Shown here piece by piece: positions 42,946 to 55,438 of a stretch of 64,000 nucleotides of DNA. The translations under genes were made by a program, and so were the position numbers. How positions within the stretch are numbered: position 1 is the first letter of the stretch; the number at the start of each line of letters is the position of its first letter. The stretch comes from Sporosarcina trichiuri (GTDB lineage Bacteria > Bacillota > Bacilli > Bacillales_A > Planococcaceae), in assembly GCF_030406775.1 (NCBI RefSeq), contig NZ_CP129119.1, positions 2,018,001-2,082,000 on the forward strand, in the 5' to 3' direction. The notes beneath the pieces are model-generated. The model ran no database searches. It was given only the letters and a program-made list of their open reading frames with translations, and was not told where the DNA came from.

Positions 42946-42964
42946 ATGTTCTCCAAAAGAACAT
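42946..42964. promoter_or_regulatory. operator-like palindrome between spoIIID and mbl
   Basis: ATGTTCTCCAAAAGAACAT has perfect 7-base arms (ATGTTCT/AGAACAT) around CCAAA. It lies about 80 bases upstream of mbl. The protein that might bind it is unknown. Confidence 0.35.
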
Positions 42965-43036
42965 ATTAAGTGCCGAATTTCGCTGATTTGGCGCACTCGG
43001 CCAGGGCTGTCCGGCCGCCTTCCAGAAATCCCCGCG

Positions 43037-43071
43037 AAAAAGCGGACCAGCTGTGCCGCTAGTCCGCTTTT
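43037..43071 (-). terminator. intrinsic terminator overlapping the end of spoIIID
   Basis: The stem AAAAGCGGAC / GTCCGCTTTT surrounds the stop codon region of spoIIID and gives a T-run on the minus strand. Full termination would separate mbl from spoIIID transcription. Confidence 0.75.
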
Positions 43072-43343
43072 GTGTCGGTTTCGATCAGTTTCTGCTGTTC
43101 CATTTTCCATTTCTGGCGTGTAGCTTCGCCGCCTCTCAGATGGCGGATGGATTTGTGGTAGGCCAGCACCTTGGCGACGTCTTCCGATAAAGCGGAATCG
43201 ATGTTGGGCAGCCGTTCCGTCAGGTCTTTGTGGATCGTGCTTTTCGAGTAGCCCGTTGCTTTTGCGAGTGCCCGCACCGTGAGTCCCGTTTCGATCAGCA
43301 GGTTGCCGAGGCGAACGCTGCGCCTCCGAATTTGTTCGTGCAC
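43059..43343 (-). CDS. spoIIID: sporulation transcriptional regulator SpoIIID
   Basis: A 94-residue DNA-binding protein starting with GTG at 43343 (GAAAGGAAGAGGG upstream). The helix-turn-helix LAKATGYSKSTIHKDLTERL and the block YHKSIRHLRGGEATRQKWKM are nearly invariant in SpoIIID. It activates and represses mother-cell genes under sigma-E. The GTG start is also the one used in B. subtilis. Confidence 0.95.
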   Translation of the reverse strand: MHEQIRRRSVRLGNLLIETGLTVRALAKATGYSKSTIHKDLTERLPNIDSALSEDVAKVLAYHKSIRHLRGGEATRQKWKMEQQKLIETDTKAD

Positions 43344-43434
43344 ACCCTCTTCCTTTCTCGTCGTCCATTTGTTCTTTCACTGTATGCGGCAGGCTGGGGG
43401 TGTATTCCTTTTGGGGGCTGGGTGCTGGGTCGTT

Positions 43435-43890
43435 GGTGTGTGGTTGCTTGAGCGGTTGTGTAGTTTGCTTGAGCGGTTCTCTCCCCTGCTTGAGCGCCGT
43501 CGCTCGCTCCGACGACGGCACTAACAGAAAAGGCGCAGCGGCAGCGGAGCCCGACAAGTCAGTCTTGGTTTTGATTTGGTGAAGGGCATGATGCGCGAGC
43601 GGGTGACTGCCTGGCAATGATGGTTCCCCGCGAGATGGGGTGTGTGGCGCTGTCTCGAACAGGGTGTCTGTGCACGCCACAATTCGCGGAAGGACGCGAA
43701 TGGCTGCCGTGCACAGGCACCCTGGGGAGTTCGGCGGAATCGGGCGGGTTGGATGCTGGAACGGGCGGGTTGCATGACGGAACGGGCGAGTCGGACACCG
43801 GATTGGGCGGGTTCAACCTTGAAACGGGCGGGTTGCTGCTGGAAACGGGCGGGTTCATCTCCGAAACGGGCGGGTCGGTCGTCGAGTGGA
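43435..43890. repeat. 21-bp-period repeat island 7 (mixed cores)
   Basis: From right to left the parts are: about eight units with the GGAACGGGCGGGTT core (43735-43890, ending with a GTGGAGCGCTT unit), one complete long inverted repeat (43660-43727), a fragment of the composite core (about 43510-43565, AACAGAAAAGGCGCAGCGGC... to GACAAGTCAGTCTTGGT), and three GCTTGAGCGGTT units (43445-43500). Three of the four core types therefore occur within 460 bp. Confidence 0.88.
43660..43727. repeat. long inverted repeat, copy d (best preserved)
   Basis: Arms CAGGGTGTCTGTGCACGCCA and CCGTGCACAGGCACCCTG, with inner arms ATTCGCG/CGCGAAT around GAAGGA. About 27 of the bases on each side can pair with few mismatches. 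A very stable hairpin is expected in RNA of both strands. Confidence 0.85.
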
Positions 43891-43913
43891 GCGCTTCACC
43901 GACGCACGCAAAA

Positions 43914-43936
43914 AAGCCTGCCGGAGGGGGCAGGCT
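43914..43936 (-). terminator. intrinsic terminator of spoIIQ
   Basis: The stem AGCCTGCC / GGCAGGCT is followed on the minus strand by TTTTTTGCG, eight bases after the stop codon. Island 7 begins just beyond. Confidence 0.8.
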
Positions 43937-43944
43937 GGATGTGG

Positions 43945-44613
43945 TTATTGGAAAGCCAGGAACGAATGCGGGTTGACCGCGACGTTGTCTTTCTGGACTT
44001 CGAAGTGCAGGTGGATGCCGGCAGCTGCGTTCCATTCGTTTTCCGCCGTTGTCGCGAGCACTTCACCTTGCTGGATTTCGTCGCCCTCTTTCACCAGGAT
44101 GCCGGTGACGGAGCGGTAGATCGTCTTCAGGCCGTCTTTGTGCGAGAGTACGATTTCGTCGCCTTGGAACGGATCGGAAATAATTTTATCGACTTTCCCG
44201 CTCATGGCTGCGACGACTTCGAATGGCTGGCCGCCGACGGACAGTGTCACACCTTCGTTCGTCACGTATTGCTGCTTGAAGACGAGCAATGCGTTTTCAC
44301 GTGTGGCTGCGTCAGCTTCCGGATCGTAGAAATCTTGTAAAATAGCGACTTGGTCAAGCAGGTCTTCCTTGAATGGATACTTCAGATTCTCGGCTTTGGC
44401 GTTCGTTTCAACGGTGACGCCTCCTTTGTCCTTGCCTGTTTCTTTCTCGACTGCAGCCTGCTGCGGTGCTTCCGTCTTATTCAGTGCATTGTATCCCCAG
44501 ACCATTCCAACGAACAACACAGCGAAACTTGCATAGACGGCGGGCCAGAACCAGTTGCTTTTCGTGCTCTTGTTTTTCTGAGAAGGGGCTTTCGGTTTTT
44601 TTTCTTCTCCCAT
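43945..44613 (-). CDS. spoIIQ: stage II sporulation protein SpoIIQ (degenerate LytM/M23)
   Basis: A 222-residue forespore membrane protein from the ATG at 44613. One membrane helix (about 22-42) is followed by an extracellular M23/LytM-like domain. The second metal motif HLHFEV is present, but the first (HxGxD in active enzymes) reads NEGVT, so zinc binding and hydrolysis are unlikely, as in B. subtilis SpoIIQ. SpoIIQ pairs with SpoIIIAH to link the two cell membranes at engulfment. Its neighbour is spoIID, as in relatives. Confidence 0.9.
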   Translation of the reverse strand: MGEEKKPKAPSQKNKSTKSNWFWPAVYASFAVLFVGMVWGYNALNKTEAPQQAAVEKETGKDKGGVTVETNAKAENLKYPFKEDLLDQVAILQDFYDPEADAATRENALLVFKQQYVTNEGVTLSVGGQPFEVVAAMSGKVDKIISDPFQGDEIVLSHKDGLKTIYRSVTGILVKEGDEIQQGEVLATTAENEWNAAAGIHLHFEVQKDNVAVNPHSFLAFQ

Positions 44614-44644
44614 TATGATCACCTCACTCGCTATTCTCTGCAAG

Positions 44645-45595
44645 TTACGGTGTTTTTAAACATTCGCTTTCCGGCTTCTCGAATTTTTTTATCTGCGTCC
44701 CGGTATAGTAGTGTCCGACGATCTGCTCGGCAGTCCAGCCCTTCTTGGCATAGGCTTCTGCGCCGTTCTGGCTCATGCCGACGCCGTGGCCGTACCCTTT
44801 CGTCGTAATATGGACGACCTTGTTGGTCACATCGAATCCGATGTTGAAATCGGTGGAGGCGAGCCCGAGGCGTTCACGGATATCCCGGCCGGTGAATTCA
44901 GCCGTCCCCGATATGACTTTCTGGACACGGCCTGTTTCGTTGCGGACCAGCTGGAGTGCGCGGAAATCAGCTTCTTTCCATGAAACCCCGAGCTTTGCAT
45001 TCCATTCACTGAGCGGCATGTCCTTCTTGCGCTCAATCTCCTCGGAGACCGTCTGTTCGTCCGGACTCTCCACACTCTGCAAATACGGGATCGGGCTGCC
45101 TGTGAAGTTCTCGGCGGTTTCCGTCTGGCCGTTCGACGTGGAGAAGAACATGGCAGTGATCATTTCATCCTCGTGTACGAGGACTTTGCCCGCTGTGGCC
45201 TCCACAGCATCCCGTATTTTCTTTTCGTTCTCCTTGAACGCCTTGCCCCAGCGTTCTTTCCGCTGCTTCTCACTGGAATAGACTTGTGCGCTGACATCGC
45301 GGCCGATCGGTTTCGTCCCTTCCGCCGTTTCCTTCAGGGCATAGGTCCGCGCGGCGATCGCCTGCGCCTTGAGGGCTTCCGGCGAGTAGGACACCGGCAT
45401 TTCGGAAGCGACGACGCCGATGATGTACTCTTCCAGCTGCAGGGGCTTGTCCTCTCCTTCCACTGTAATCTCGGCCTGGCATACAGCCGGTCCGGGGGTT
45501 GCCGACGCGCGGTCCGGCGGTTTGTCCTTGGCATTCAGCAAGATCGGAATGAAAAAGAGCAAGATGATGAATACTGCTGCTAATCGTTTGTCCAT
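44645..45595 (-). CDS. spoIID: stage II sporulation protein SpoIID (lytic transglycosylase)
   Basis: A 316-residue protein with one N-terminal membrane anchor. The catalytic glutamate is in VVASEMPVSYSPEALKAQA, and the conserved GYGHGVGMSQNGAEAYAKKG follows near residue 280. SpoIID cleaves glycan strands to drive engulfment, together with SpoIIP and SpoIIM. The ribosome site before the ATG at 45595 is weak. The gene lies downstream of murA, the usual order, with a terminator in between. Confidence 0.93.
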   Translation of the reverse strand: MDKRLAAVFIILLFFIPILLNAKDKPPDRASATPGPAVCQAEITVEGEDKPLQLEEYIIGVVASEMPVSYSPEALKAQAIAARTYALKETAEGTKPIGRDVSAQVYSSEKQRKERWGKAFKENEKKIRDAVEATAGKVLVHEDEMITAMFFSTSNGQTETAENFTGSPIPYLQSVESPDEQTVSEEIERKKDMPLSEWNAKLGVSWKEADFRALQLVRNETGRVQKVISGTAEFTGRDIRERLGLASTDFNIGFDVTNKVVHITTKGYGHGVGMSQNGAEAYAKKGWTAEQIVGHYYTGTQIKKFEKPESECLKTP

Positions 45596-45666
45596 GCCGC
45601 ATTCTATGCAGCACAGCCCTAGCTTATTCGCAGCAGTCAGCTGGGCGCCCTGCTGTTTCCATCCAA

Positions 45667-45702
45667 TGAAAAAGCTGTCCCCCGGTGATGGAGGACAGCC
45701 AA
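45667..45702 (-). terminator. intrinsic terminator between murA and spoIID
   Basis: The stem AAAAGCTGTCCCCC / GGAGGACAGCC (one mismatch) lies five bases after the murA stop codon, and the minus strand continues with TTTTTC. Confidence 0.8.
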
Positions 45703-45707
45703 TAGTA

Positions 45708-47009
45708 TTATGAATGCACGATTTCGGAATCTGCTGTTTCGGATTGGGAAGAAACGCGTTCGATGTCCGCGCCGAGTGCTTTCAGTTTGTGATGGAAATT
45801 GACGTACCCGCGGTCCAGGTGGACGAGCTCCGTGACACGTGTCACGCCGTCTGCGACGAGGCCGGCCAAGATGAGGGCGGCAGCAGCACGCAGGTCGGTC
45901 GCTGCCACTTCAGCGCCCTGCAGCTTCGATGGTCCGTTCATGATGACGGAACGGCCTTCGATTTTGATGTCGGCATTCATGCGGCGGAATTCCTCCACAT
46001 GCATGAACCGGTTCTCGAATACGGTTTCCGTCAAGACGCCTGTTCCTTCAGCTTTCAGCATGAGTGCCATCATCTGGGACTGCATATCTGTCGGGAATCC
46101 AGGGTGCGGCATCGTCTTCAAATCGACCGACTTCAGCGGGTGCTCGGCCGTAATGCGGATGCCTTCGTCAAGCTCGGTGATCACGACACCCATTTCCTGC
46201 AGTTTGGAAATCAGGGCAGCATTGTGCTCAGGCAAAGCGTTTTCGATCGTCACATCTCCGCCTGTGATCGCTGCAGCAACCATGAATGTACCTGTTTCGA
46301 TGCGGTCCGGGATGATATTATGGACAGCGCCTTTCAAGTACGGCACCCCTTCGATACGGATGACATCAGTACCGGCACCGATCACACGGCCGCCCATCTC
46401 ATTGATGAAGTTCGCAAGGTCCACGATCTCCGGCTCTTTTGCGGCGTTTTCGATCGTCGTCGTCCCTTTCGCGAGGGCGGCAGCTGTCATGATGTTTTCA
46501 GTCGCTCCGACACTCGGGAAATCGAGATAGATCTTGGCGCCTTTCAAGCCGCCGTTCGCACGTGCTTCGACGAAGCCGTGTCCAAAGGAAATTTCAGCGC
46601 CCATCGCTTCGAAGCCTTTCAGGTGCTGGTCGATCGGACGTGATCCGATCGCACAGCCGCCGGGCATTGCCACGCGTGCAAACCCATTGCGTGCAAGCAG
46701 AGGACCCATTACTAAGATGGATGCACGCATTTTACGGACGTATTCGAACTGTGCTTCGCTCGTCAGTGTCTCGGTCGAGTCGATGATCAGCTCGCCTTCC
46801 TCCGGCTTATAGTCCGTTTTCGCATATAAGCTTTTCAGCACTTCGTTGATCGTGCGGACATCCGACAGATTCGGCACTTCCCGAATGATGTTTACACCTT
46901 CCGTTGCAAGCAGGGCAGCGGCAAGGATCGGGAGTACTGCGTTTTTAGCCCCTTCCACGCGCACCGTCCCGTGCAGCTGCCGTCCACCATTAATAATAAT
47001 TTTATCCAA
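45708..47009 (-). CDS. murA: UDP-N-acetylglucosamine 1-carboxyvinyltransferase (MurA)
   Basis: A 433-residue enzyme that starts with TTG at 47009 behind GGAGGGG. It transfers enolpyruvate from PEP to UDP-GlcNAc, the first committed step of peptidoglycan synthesis. The catalytic cysteine lies near residue 117 in [23 protein letters not shown] near the start and [20 protein letters not shown] near the end are typical. Position before spoIID and after ywzB indicates the MurAA paralogue. In B. subtilis a ywmB gene lies on its upstream side; here 47010-47369 has no such gene. Confidence 0.95.
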   Translation of the reverse strand: MDKIIINGGRQLHGTVRVEGAKNAVLPILAAALLATEGVNIIREVPNLSDVRTINEVLKSLYAKTDYKPEEGELIIDSTETLTSEAQFEYVRKMRASILVMGPLLARNGFARVAMPGGCAIGSRPIDQHLKGFEAMGAEISFGHGFVEARANGGLKGAKIYLDFPSVGATENIMTAAALAKGTTTIENAAKEPEIVDLANFINEMGGRVIGAGTDVIRIEGVPYLKGAVHNIIPDRIETGTFMVAAAITGGDVTIENALPEHNAALISKLQEMGVVITELDEGIRITAEHPLKSVDLKTMPHPGFPTDMQSQMMALMLKAEGTGVLTETVFENRFMHVEEFRRMNADIKIEGRSVIMNGPSKLQGAEVAATDLRAAAALILAGLVADGVTRVTELVHLDRGYVNFHHKLKALGADIERVSSQSETADSEIVHS

Positions 47010-47369
47010 AACAAGCCCCTCCGACTCAAAGTTATAATTCGTTCCCGTGTCATTGTCAAAGTCATTGTGTATCGATGAAAACTTAAATTAGTAATCTGAT
47101 AGAAAAATCAACCAAACTCAGTCCATTGTACAACGTACCGCATCGGTTCACAAGCGTCATTGTGACTGTTTCCGACAAAAGACCGTCTCAGTCCATGATA
47201 TGTATGCCTAAGAAGATCCGTGTGGGTGAATAGCTTACTCTTTTTCCCTCCAATATTACAAGGAGGTTACAGTCGTTTGGTTTCCCGACCGCCGTCCCGA
47301 GTAAACCTTTCTCATTGAATTAGAATAATTCCGCCGCATCCCAGCTGTCTGCTGCCGATACGCTGATAG
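47010..47369. other. gene-free upstream region of murA
   Basis: About 360 bp are AT-richer than the neighbourhood and hold no credible ORF on either strand. They probably contain the murA promoter (for example near 47050-47100). The position is where relatives carry ywmB. Confidence 0.4.
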
Positions 47370-47419
47370 TTCGTCTGATCGCCCCGGAGGCATGTATGCC
47401 TGCGCGGCGATCAGACGAA
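47370..47419 (-). other. strong hairpin directly after the ywzB stop codon
   Basis: A perfect 14-bp stem (TTCGTCTGATCGCC / GGCGATCAGACGAA) encloses a second small stem (GGCAT/ATGCC). There is no T-run after it on the minus strand, so it may protect or attenuate the transcript rather than act as a classical terminator. Confidence 0.6.
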
Positions 47420-47653
47420 TCAGCCGAAGAAGAACGGCAGCCTCCCTGACCAGTAGGATATGTCCAAAAAGAAATTCGATACGGCCGAACCGATGGCAAT
47501 GCTCAGCAGTATATACAGCAGCTGGGTTTGGAAGACCCGGTTCTTGCGGATGATCGCCTGCGGCATGATGGCCTGCAGCGCGTAGAATGAGATGCCGATG
47601 AAAAAGATGTGAGATCCGATCGCAAGGAGCGGATTGACCCCGTAGATATCCAT
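47420..47653 (-). CDS. ywzB: YwzB-like DUF1146 membrane protein
   Basis: A 77-residue protein with two membrane segments (about 7-30 and 44-64) joined by a loop with MPQAIIRKNRVFQTQLLYIL, typical of the DUF1146 family. It lies between atpC and murA as in B. subtilis (ywzB). Function is unknown. GGGAGAG precedes the ATG. Confidence 0.85.
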   Translation of the reverse strand: MDIYGVNPLLAIGSHIFFIGISFYALQAIMPQAIIRKNRVFQTQLLYILLSIAIGSAVSNFFLDISYWSGRLPFFFG

Positions 47654-47706
47654 ATGCTTCGTCTCTCCCTGCCTGCCCGGATGCTGTCCGGGTTGGTTTG
47701 TACGCT

Positions 47707-47741
47707 AAAAAACCGGACAGAAGGAAACCCTTCTGCCCGAT
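47707..47741 (-). terminator. terminator of the atp operon
   Basis: The stem CGGACAGAAGG / CCTTCTGCCCG (one mismatch) is followed on the minus strand by TTTTTTAGCG, 16 bases after the atpC stop codon. Confidence 0.85.
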
Positions 47742-47756
47742 TCGGTGTGATCCGCC

Positions 47757-48152
47757 TTACATGCCGGAAACTTTGATGCGGTTGATGGCCCGGCGCAGAC
47801 TGAGTTCCGCCTGCTTGGCTTCCAGTGCGTTCGTCTTCTGCTGAAGAGCGACTTCCGCCTTCTTGCGCGCCATTTCGGCACGCGCCAAGTCGATATGCGA
47901 AGCAAGCTCCGCACTCTGGGCAAGGACGGTCACGACGTCAGGACGGACTTCAAGGAAGCCTCCGTTGACTGCGACGTGATCGGTTTCATTGCCGTTCTTC
48001 AGACGCAGCGCGCCGATGTCGAGCGGTGCCACCATGGCGATGTGACCGGGCAGGACGCCCAGTTCGCCGGTTTCGGTGACCGCTATGACCATATCCGCTT
48101 CTGTTTCCATGACAGGGCCGTCGGGAGTGACGATATTGACTTTTATCTTCAT
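47757..48152 (-). CDS. atpC: ATP synthase epsilon subunit
   Basis: A 131-residue subunit with an N-terminal beta-barrel (GELGVLPGHIAMVAPLDIGA) and a C-terminal helical hairpin rich in Ala, Lys and Glu. It couples the central stalk to the c-ring and can inhibit hydrolysis. It is the last gene of the atpIBEFHAGDC operon, 24 bases after atpD. Confidence 0.95.
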   Translation of the reverse strand: MKIKVNIVTPDGPVMETEADMVIAVTETGELGVLPGHIAMVAPLDIGALRLKNGNETDHVAVNGGFLEVRPDVVTVLAQSAELASHIDLARAEMARKKAEVALQQKTNALEAKQAELSLRRAINRIKVSGM

Positions 48153-48176
48153 GACTTTCCCTCCTGGTCCCTTATA

Positions 48177-50495
<2,319 letters not shown>

Positions 50496-50542
50496 CTATT
50501 CACCACCTTTTTTTAGTCCGTTGTCCGTATTGCAGCCGAGTC

Positions 50543-52066
<1,524 letters not shown>

Positions 52067-52081
52067 TCATTTTTCAAAATT

Positions 52082-52618
52082 TTAGCCGATCAACGTACGC
52101 TGCAGTGAAGCCAGTTTAGTACTGAGACTGCTGTCGAAGATTCGGTTGCCGATCTGAAGGCGGATGCCGCCGATCAGGGACGGATCGATAATCGTTGTAA
52201 GATGAAGCGACTGTTTGCCGACTCGTGCGGCGAACGCGCTGGAAATTCGGGTTTGTTCCTGCTCTGTCAGTTCACGGGTTGCATAGACGGTCGCTTCGGC
52301 GATGCCGGCTGCGTCGTTTGCAAGTTCGTTGAATTCTTCCAGGACACTTGGCAGTTCTTCCATACGGTCTGCGTCCAGCATGACGTTCAGCGCATTCAGC
52401 AGGAGCTGGTGCGCACCCGGCATGACGGAAGCGATCAGTGAATGTTTCTTTTCAAGCGATACTTGCGGCAGGCTCATGAGTTCCATGAAGCCGCGGCCGG
52501 TTTCGAGCGCCTTCTGCAATTCACGGACGTCTGTATGGACTTCTTTGAGAGCGCCCTGCGCCATCGCTGCTTTGAACAGCCCGGCAGCATAGCGTTCCGA
52601 GACGATTGATCGGCTCAT
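52082..52618 (-). CDS. atpH: ATP synthase delta subunit
   Basis: A 178-residue stalk subunit with an N-terminal helical domain (SERYAAGLFKAAMAQGALKE) and a C-terminal part with DPSLIGGIRLQIGNRIFDSS. Its start overlaps the atpF stop codon by four bases. Confidence 0.95.
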   Translation of the reverse strand: MSRSIVSERYAAGLFKAAMAQGALKEVHTDVRELQKALETGRGFMELMSLPQVSLEKKHSLIASVMPGAHQLLLNALNVMLDADRMEELPSVLEEFNELANDAAGIAEATVYATRELTEQEQTRISSAFAARVGKQSLHLTTIIDPSLIGGIRLQIGNRIFDSSLSTKLASLQRTLIG

Positions 52619-53166
52619 CGGCCTTCCCCTGCCTTCACAATCGTTTCTTCGATCAGCTCGCGGTTATCCTCCTCGGACACTTCTTTGCCGAGTACTTTGG
52701 ACGCGGCCATGATCGAGAGAGAGACGAACTCTTCGCGGACAGCGGCGATCGCTTTCTCTTTCTCCGTAGCGATTTCACGTGCAGCGTTCTCTTTCATGCG
52801 GCTCACTTCAGCGCGTGCCGTCTGGACGAGGTCTTCGCGTGTCGCTTCGCCCTGCTTCTTCGCGTTTTCGATGATCGATTGTGCGTCTGTATGTGCTTCT
52901 TTCAAAAGAGCGCGCTGCTCTTCGAGTACGTTCTGTGATTCGGCACGGCTCTTTTCAGCCGCTTCGATTTCGTTGGCAATCAGCTCAGCACGCTGATTCA
53001 TGATGCCCATCAGCGGACCCCATGCGAATTTCTTCAAGAGAAGCATGAGGATCGTGAAGAAGATGACAGTGGCAATGATGTCCCCAAGATTCAGCCGGTT
53101 GTTCAGGCTGGCCAGGAACCCTGCATCAGGATTCGATGACAAAAGGACGAAGGTATCCAAAAACAC
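52615..53166 (-). CDS. atpF: ATP synthase b subunit
   Basis: A 183-residue stator subunit that starts with GTG at 53166 behind AAGGGAGTG. One membrane helix (about 30-50) is followed by a long charged helix typical of b subunits. Unusually, 241 bases separate it from atpE. Confidence 0.93.
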   Translation of the reverse strand: MFLDTFVLLSSNPDAGFLASLNNRLNLGDIIATVIFFTILMLLLKKFAWGPLMGIMNQRAELIANEIEAAEKSRAESQNVLEEQRALLKEAHTDAQSIIENAKKQGEATREDLVQTARAEVSRMKENAAREIATEKEKAIAAVREEFVSLSIMAASKVLGKEVSEEDNRELIEETIVKAGEGR

Positions 53167-53407
53167 GATTGTTTCACTCCCTTCAGAAACTTACGTTTGC
53201 AAGTCAAACGGTTTGGTGCAGCGGCATGCCGCCTGTTACATAAATGAATGGCGCAAGATCGTACTGTTCCCGCTCTCCGCCATTGTTTCGTTTTGTTATA
53301 AAGTGGTTACATACCAAAGGGGAGTCAGACAGGCTGTCGGGACCGCCGCACAAGGCAGCCCCGGCCCTATCCCGTTACGGTACATAACTTGTAAGTTAAG
53401 GTACAGA
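53167..53407. other. long atpE-atpF spacer with palindromes
   Basis: The 241-bp spacer has no ORF. It contains the perfect palindromes GCGGCATGCCGC (53221-53232) and TAACTTACAAGTTA (near 53390), and a GC-rich block with partly pairing arms (GGGACCGCCGC...GGCAGCCCC, near 53340). RNA folding here might adjust the high atpE expression that the c-ring needs. Confidence 0.4.
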
Positions 53408-53692
<285 letters not shown>

Positions 53693-53698
53693 TTATGT

Positions 53699-54433
<735 letters not shown>

Positions 54434-54438
54434 TCAGT

Positions 54439-54810
54439 TTAGGAATGATGTTTCACATGGTAGACGATCCTATCGATGAGCAATAGGGCGTAGGGAATCA
54501 TCAGACCGGCCACTGTACTGATCAGATTGAAGTATTCTGGCATCGACATCGCGATGGCGGCCGCAGCAATCCCTGCGGCGAAACGCAGTCCTGTGCCAAG
54601 CGAAGCCTTTTTGCCCTGGTCCAGTTTCTTATCGAATTGTTCCATTCTCCGGATCAGGATCCAGAAGTTGTACAATCCGAAGACAAGTCCGAGCAGGAGC
54701 CCTGCGAAAATGGTCTTGGCTTCCGTAAATGCCCAGCCTAAAATGAGCAATGCGAGCAAAAAAAATAGAGCCCTCTTTTGCCTTGTAAAGATTTCCTGCA
54801 TTGTCTGCAT
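54439..54810 (-). CDS. atpI: ATP synthase protein I
   Basis: A 123-residue protein with four membrane segments and the GLVFGLYNFWILIRRMEQFD block near the middle. It assists assembly of the c-ring and is the first gene of the operon. An in-frame ATG nine bases downstream is an alternative start. Confidence 0.88.
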   Translation of the reverse strand: MQTMQEIFTRQKRALFFLLALLILGWAFTEAKTIFAGLLLGLVFGLYNFWILIRRMEQFDKKLDQGKKASLGTGLRFAAGIAAAAIAMSMPEYFNLISTVAGLMIPYALLLIDRIVYHVKHHS

Positions 54811-54997
54811 GGTAGGTGAGTCTCCTATTACGATAAGTTTAGTTAAGGACCGGACCGTGCCTGAGGTCTGTGAGACGTGCGGCGGACGGATGGGTTCGCC
54901 GGACAGATGCGTTCCGGTTCTGCCGGTTTTTTGCAGCCGTCAATACTTCCAAATCAGCGGCTGCGGACGATTCCGCGGCTTGAAGGAGGTGACTGAC

Positions 54998-55084
54998 ATG
55001 CCGGCTGCTTGGCGTTCACCAGGACACGTTGTCCAACCTGCACATTGCCCGGTTCCGGGTGTGCGGCAGGCTGCGAGCGGATGA
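54998..55084 (+). CDS. possible 28-residue small ORF with a strong ribosome site
   Basis: AAGGAGGTGACTGAC directly precedes an ATG (54998) that opens a 28-codon frame, MPAAWRSPGHVVQPAHCPV to QAASG. It lies on the opposite strand to both flanking operons, in a 627-bp gap. The product is not hydrophobic and has no family. The rest of the gap (54811-54997 and 55085-55408) has no gene; it should contain the atp promoter. Confidence 0.3.
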   Translation: MPAAWRSPGHVVQPAHCPVPGVRQAASG

Positions 55085-55408
55085 TAGAACTTAGCCGAAA
55101 ATCAGGCGGAAAATGCTGATTTATCTATGTATAAACCCTATCATTGTTACCCTCTGTTAGCATACAATAGGGGTATTTTGCTGTCAATTGATTCCCGTGA
55201 AAATCTTCACATAGTTGGTGAGCTGTCAAGGAATCGTCACATTTTAATGTTTAAATTGTTCAGAGTCGAGAAATAGGGGATTCCCTTAGGGATTCAGGAA
55301 GGTGTGATGAAGGTGAATTGCGGTGCTGACGGATAAATTCCGCTCTGTTCCGGGGTCGTTGTTTGGAAAATCGTCTTCCTCGCGGCAAGGAGGAAACGAT
55401 GAAAATGG

Positions 55409-55438
55409 AAAAGCAGAGGCTTGCGGGCCTCTGCTTTT
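55409..55438 (-). terminator. intrinsic terminator of mnaA
   Basis: A perfect stem (AAAAGCAGAGGC / GCCTCTGCTTTT) begins at the stop codon of mnaA and gives T-runs on the minus strand. Confidence 0.9.

Noticed and set aside
43435-43890. CRISPR-like array (short constant part alternating with variable part)
   Set aside because: Constant parts are only 10-13 bases and variable parts 8-11 bases, much shorter than CRISPR repeats and spacers. Cores vary within an array, and no cas gene is present.
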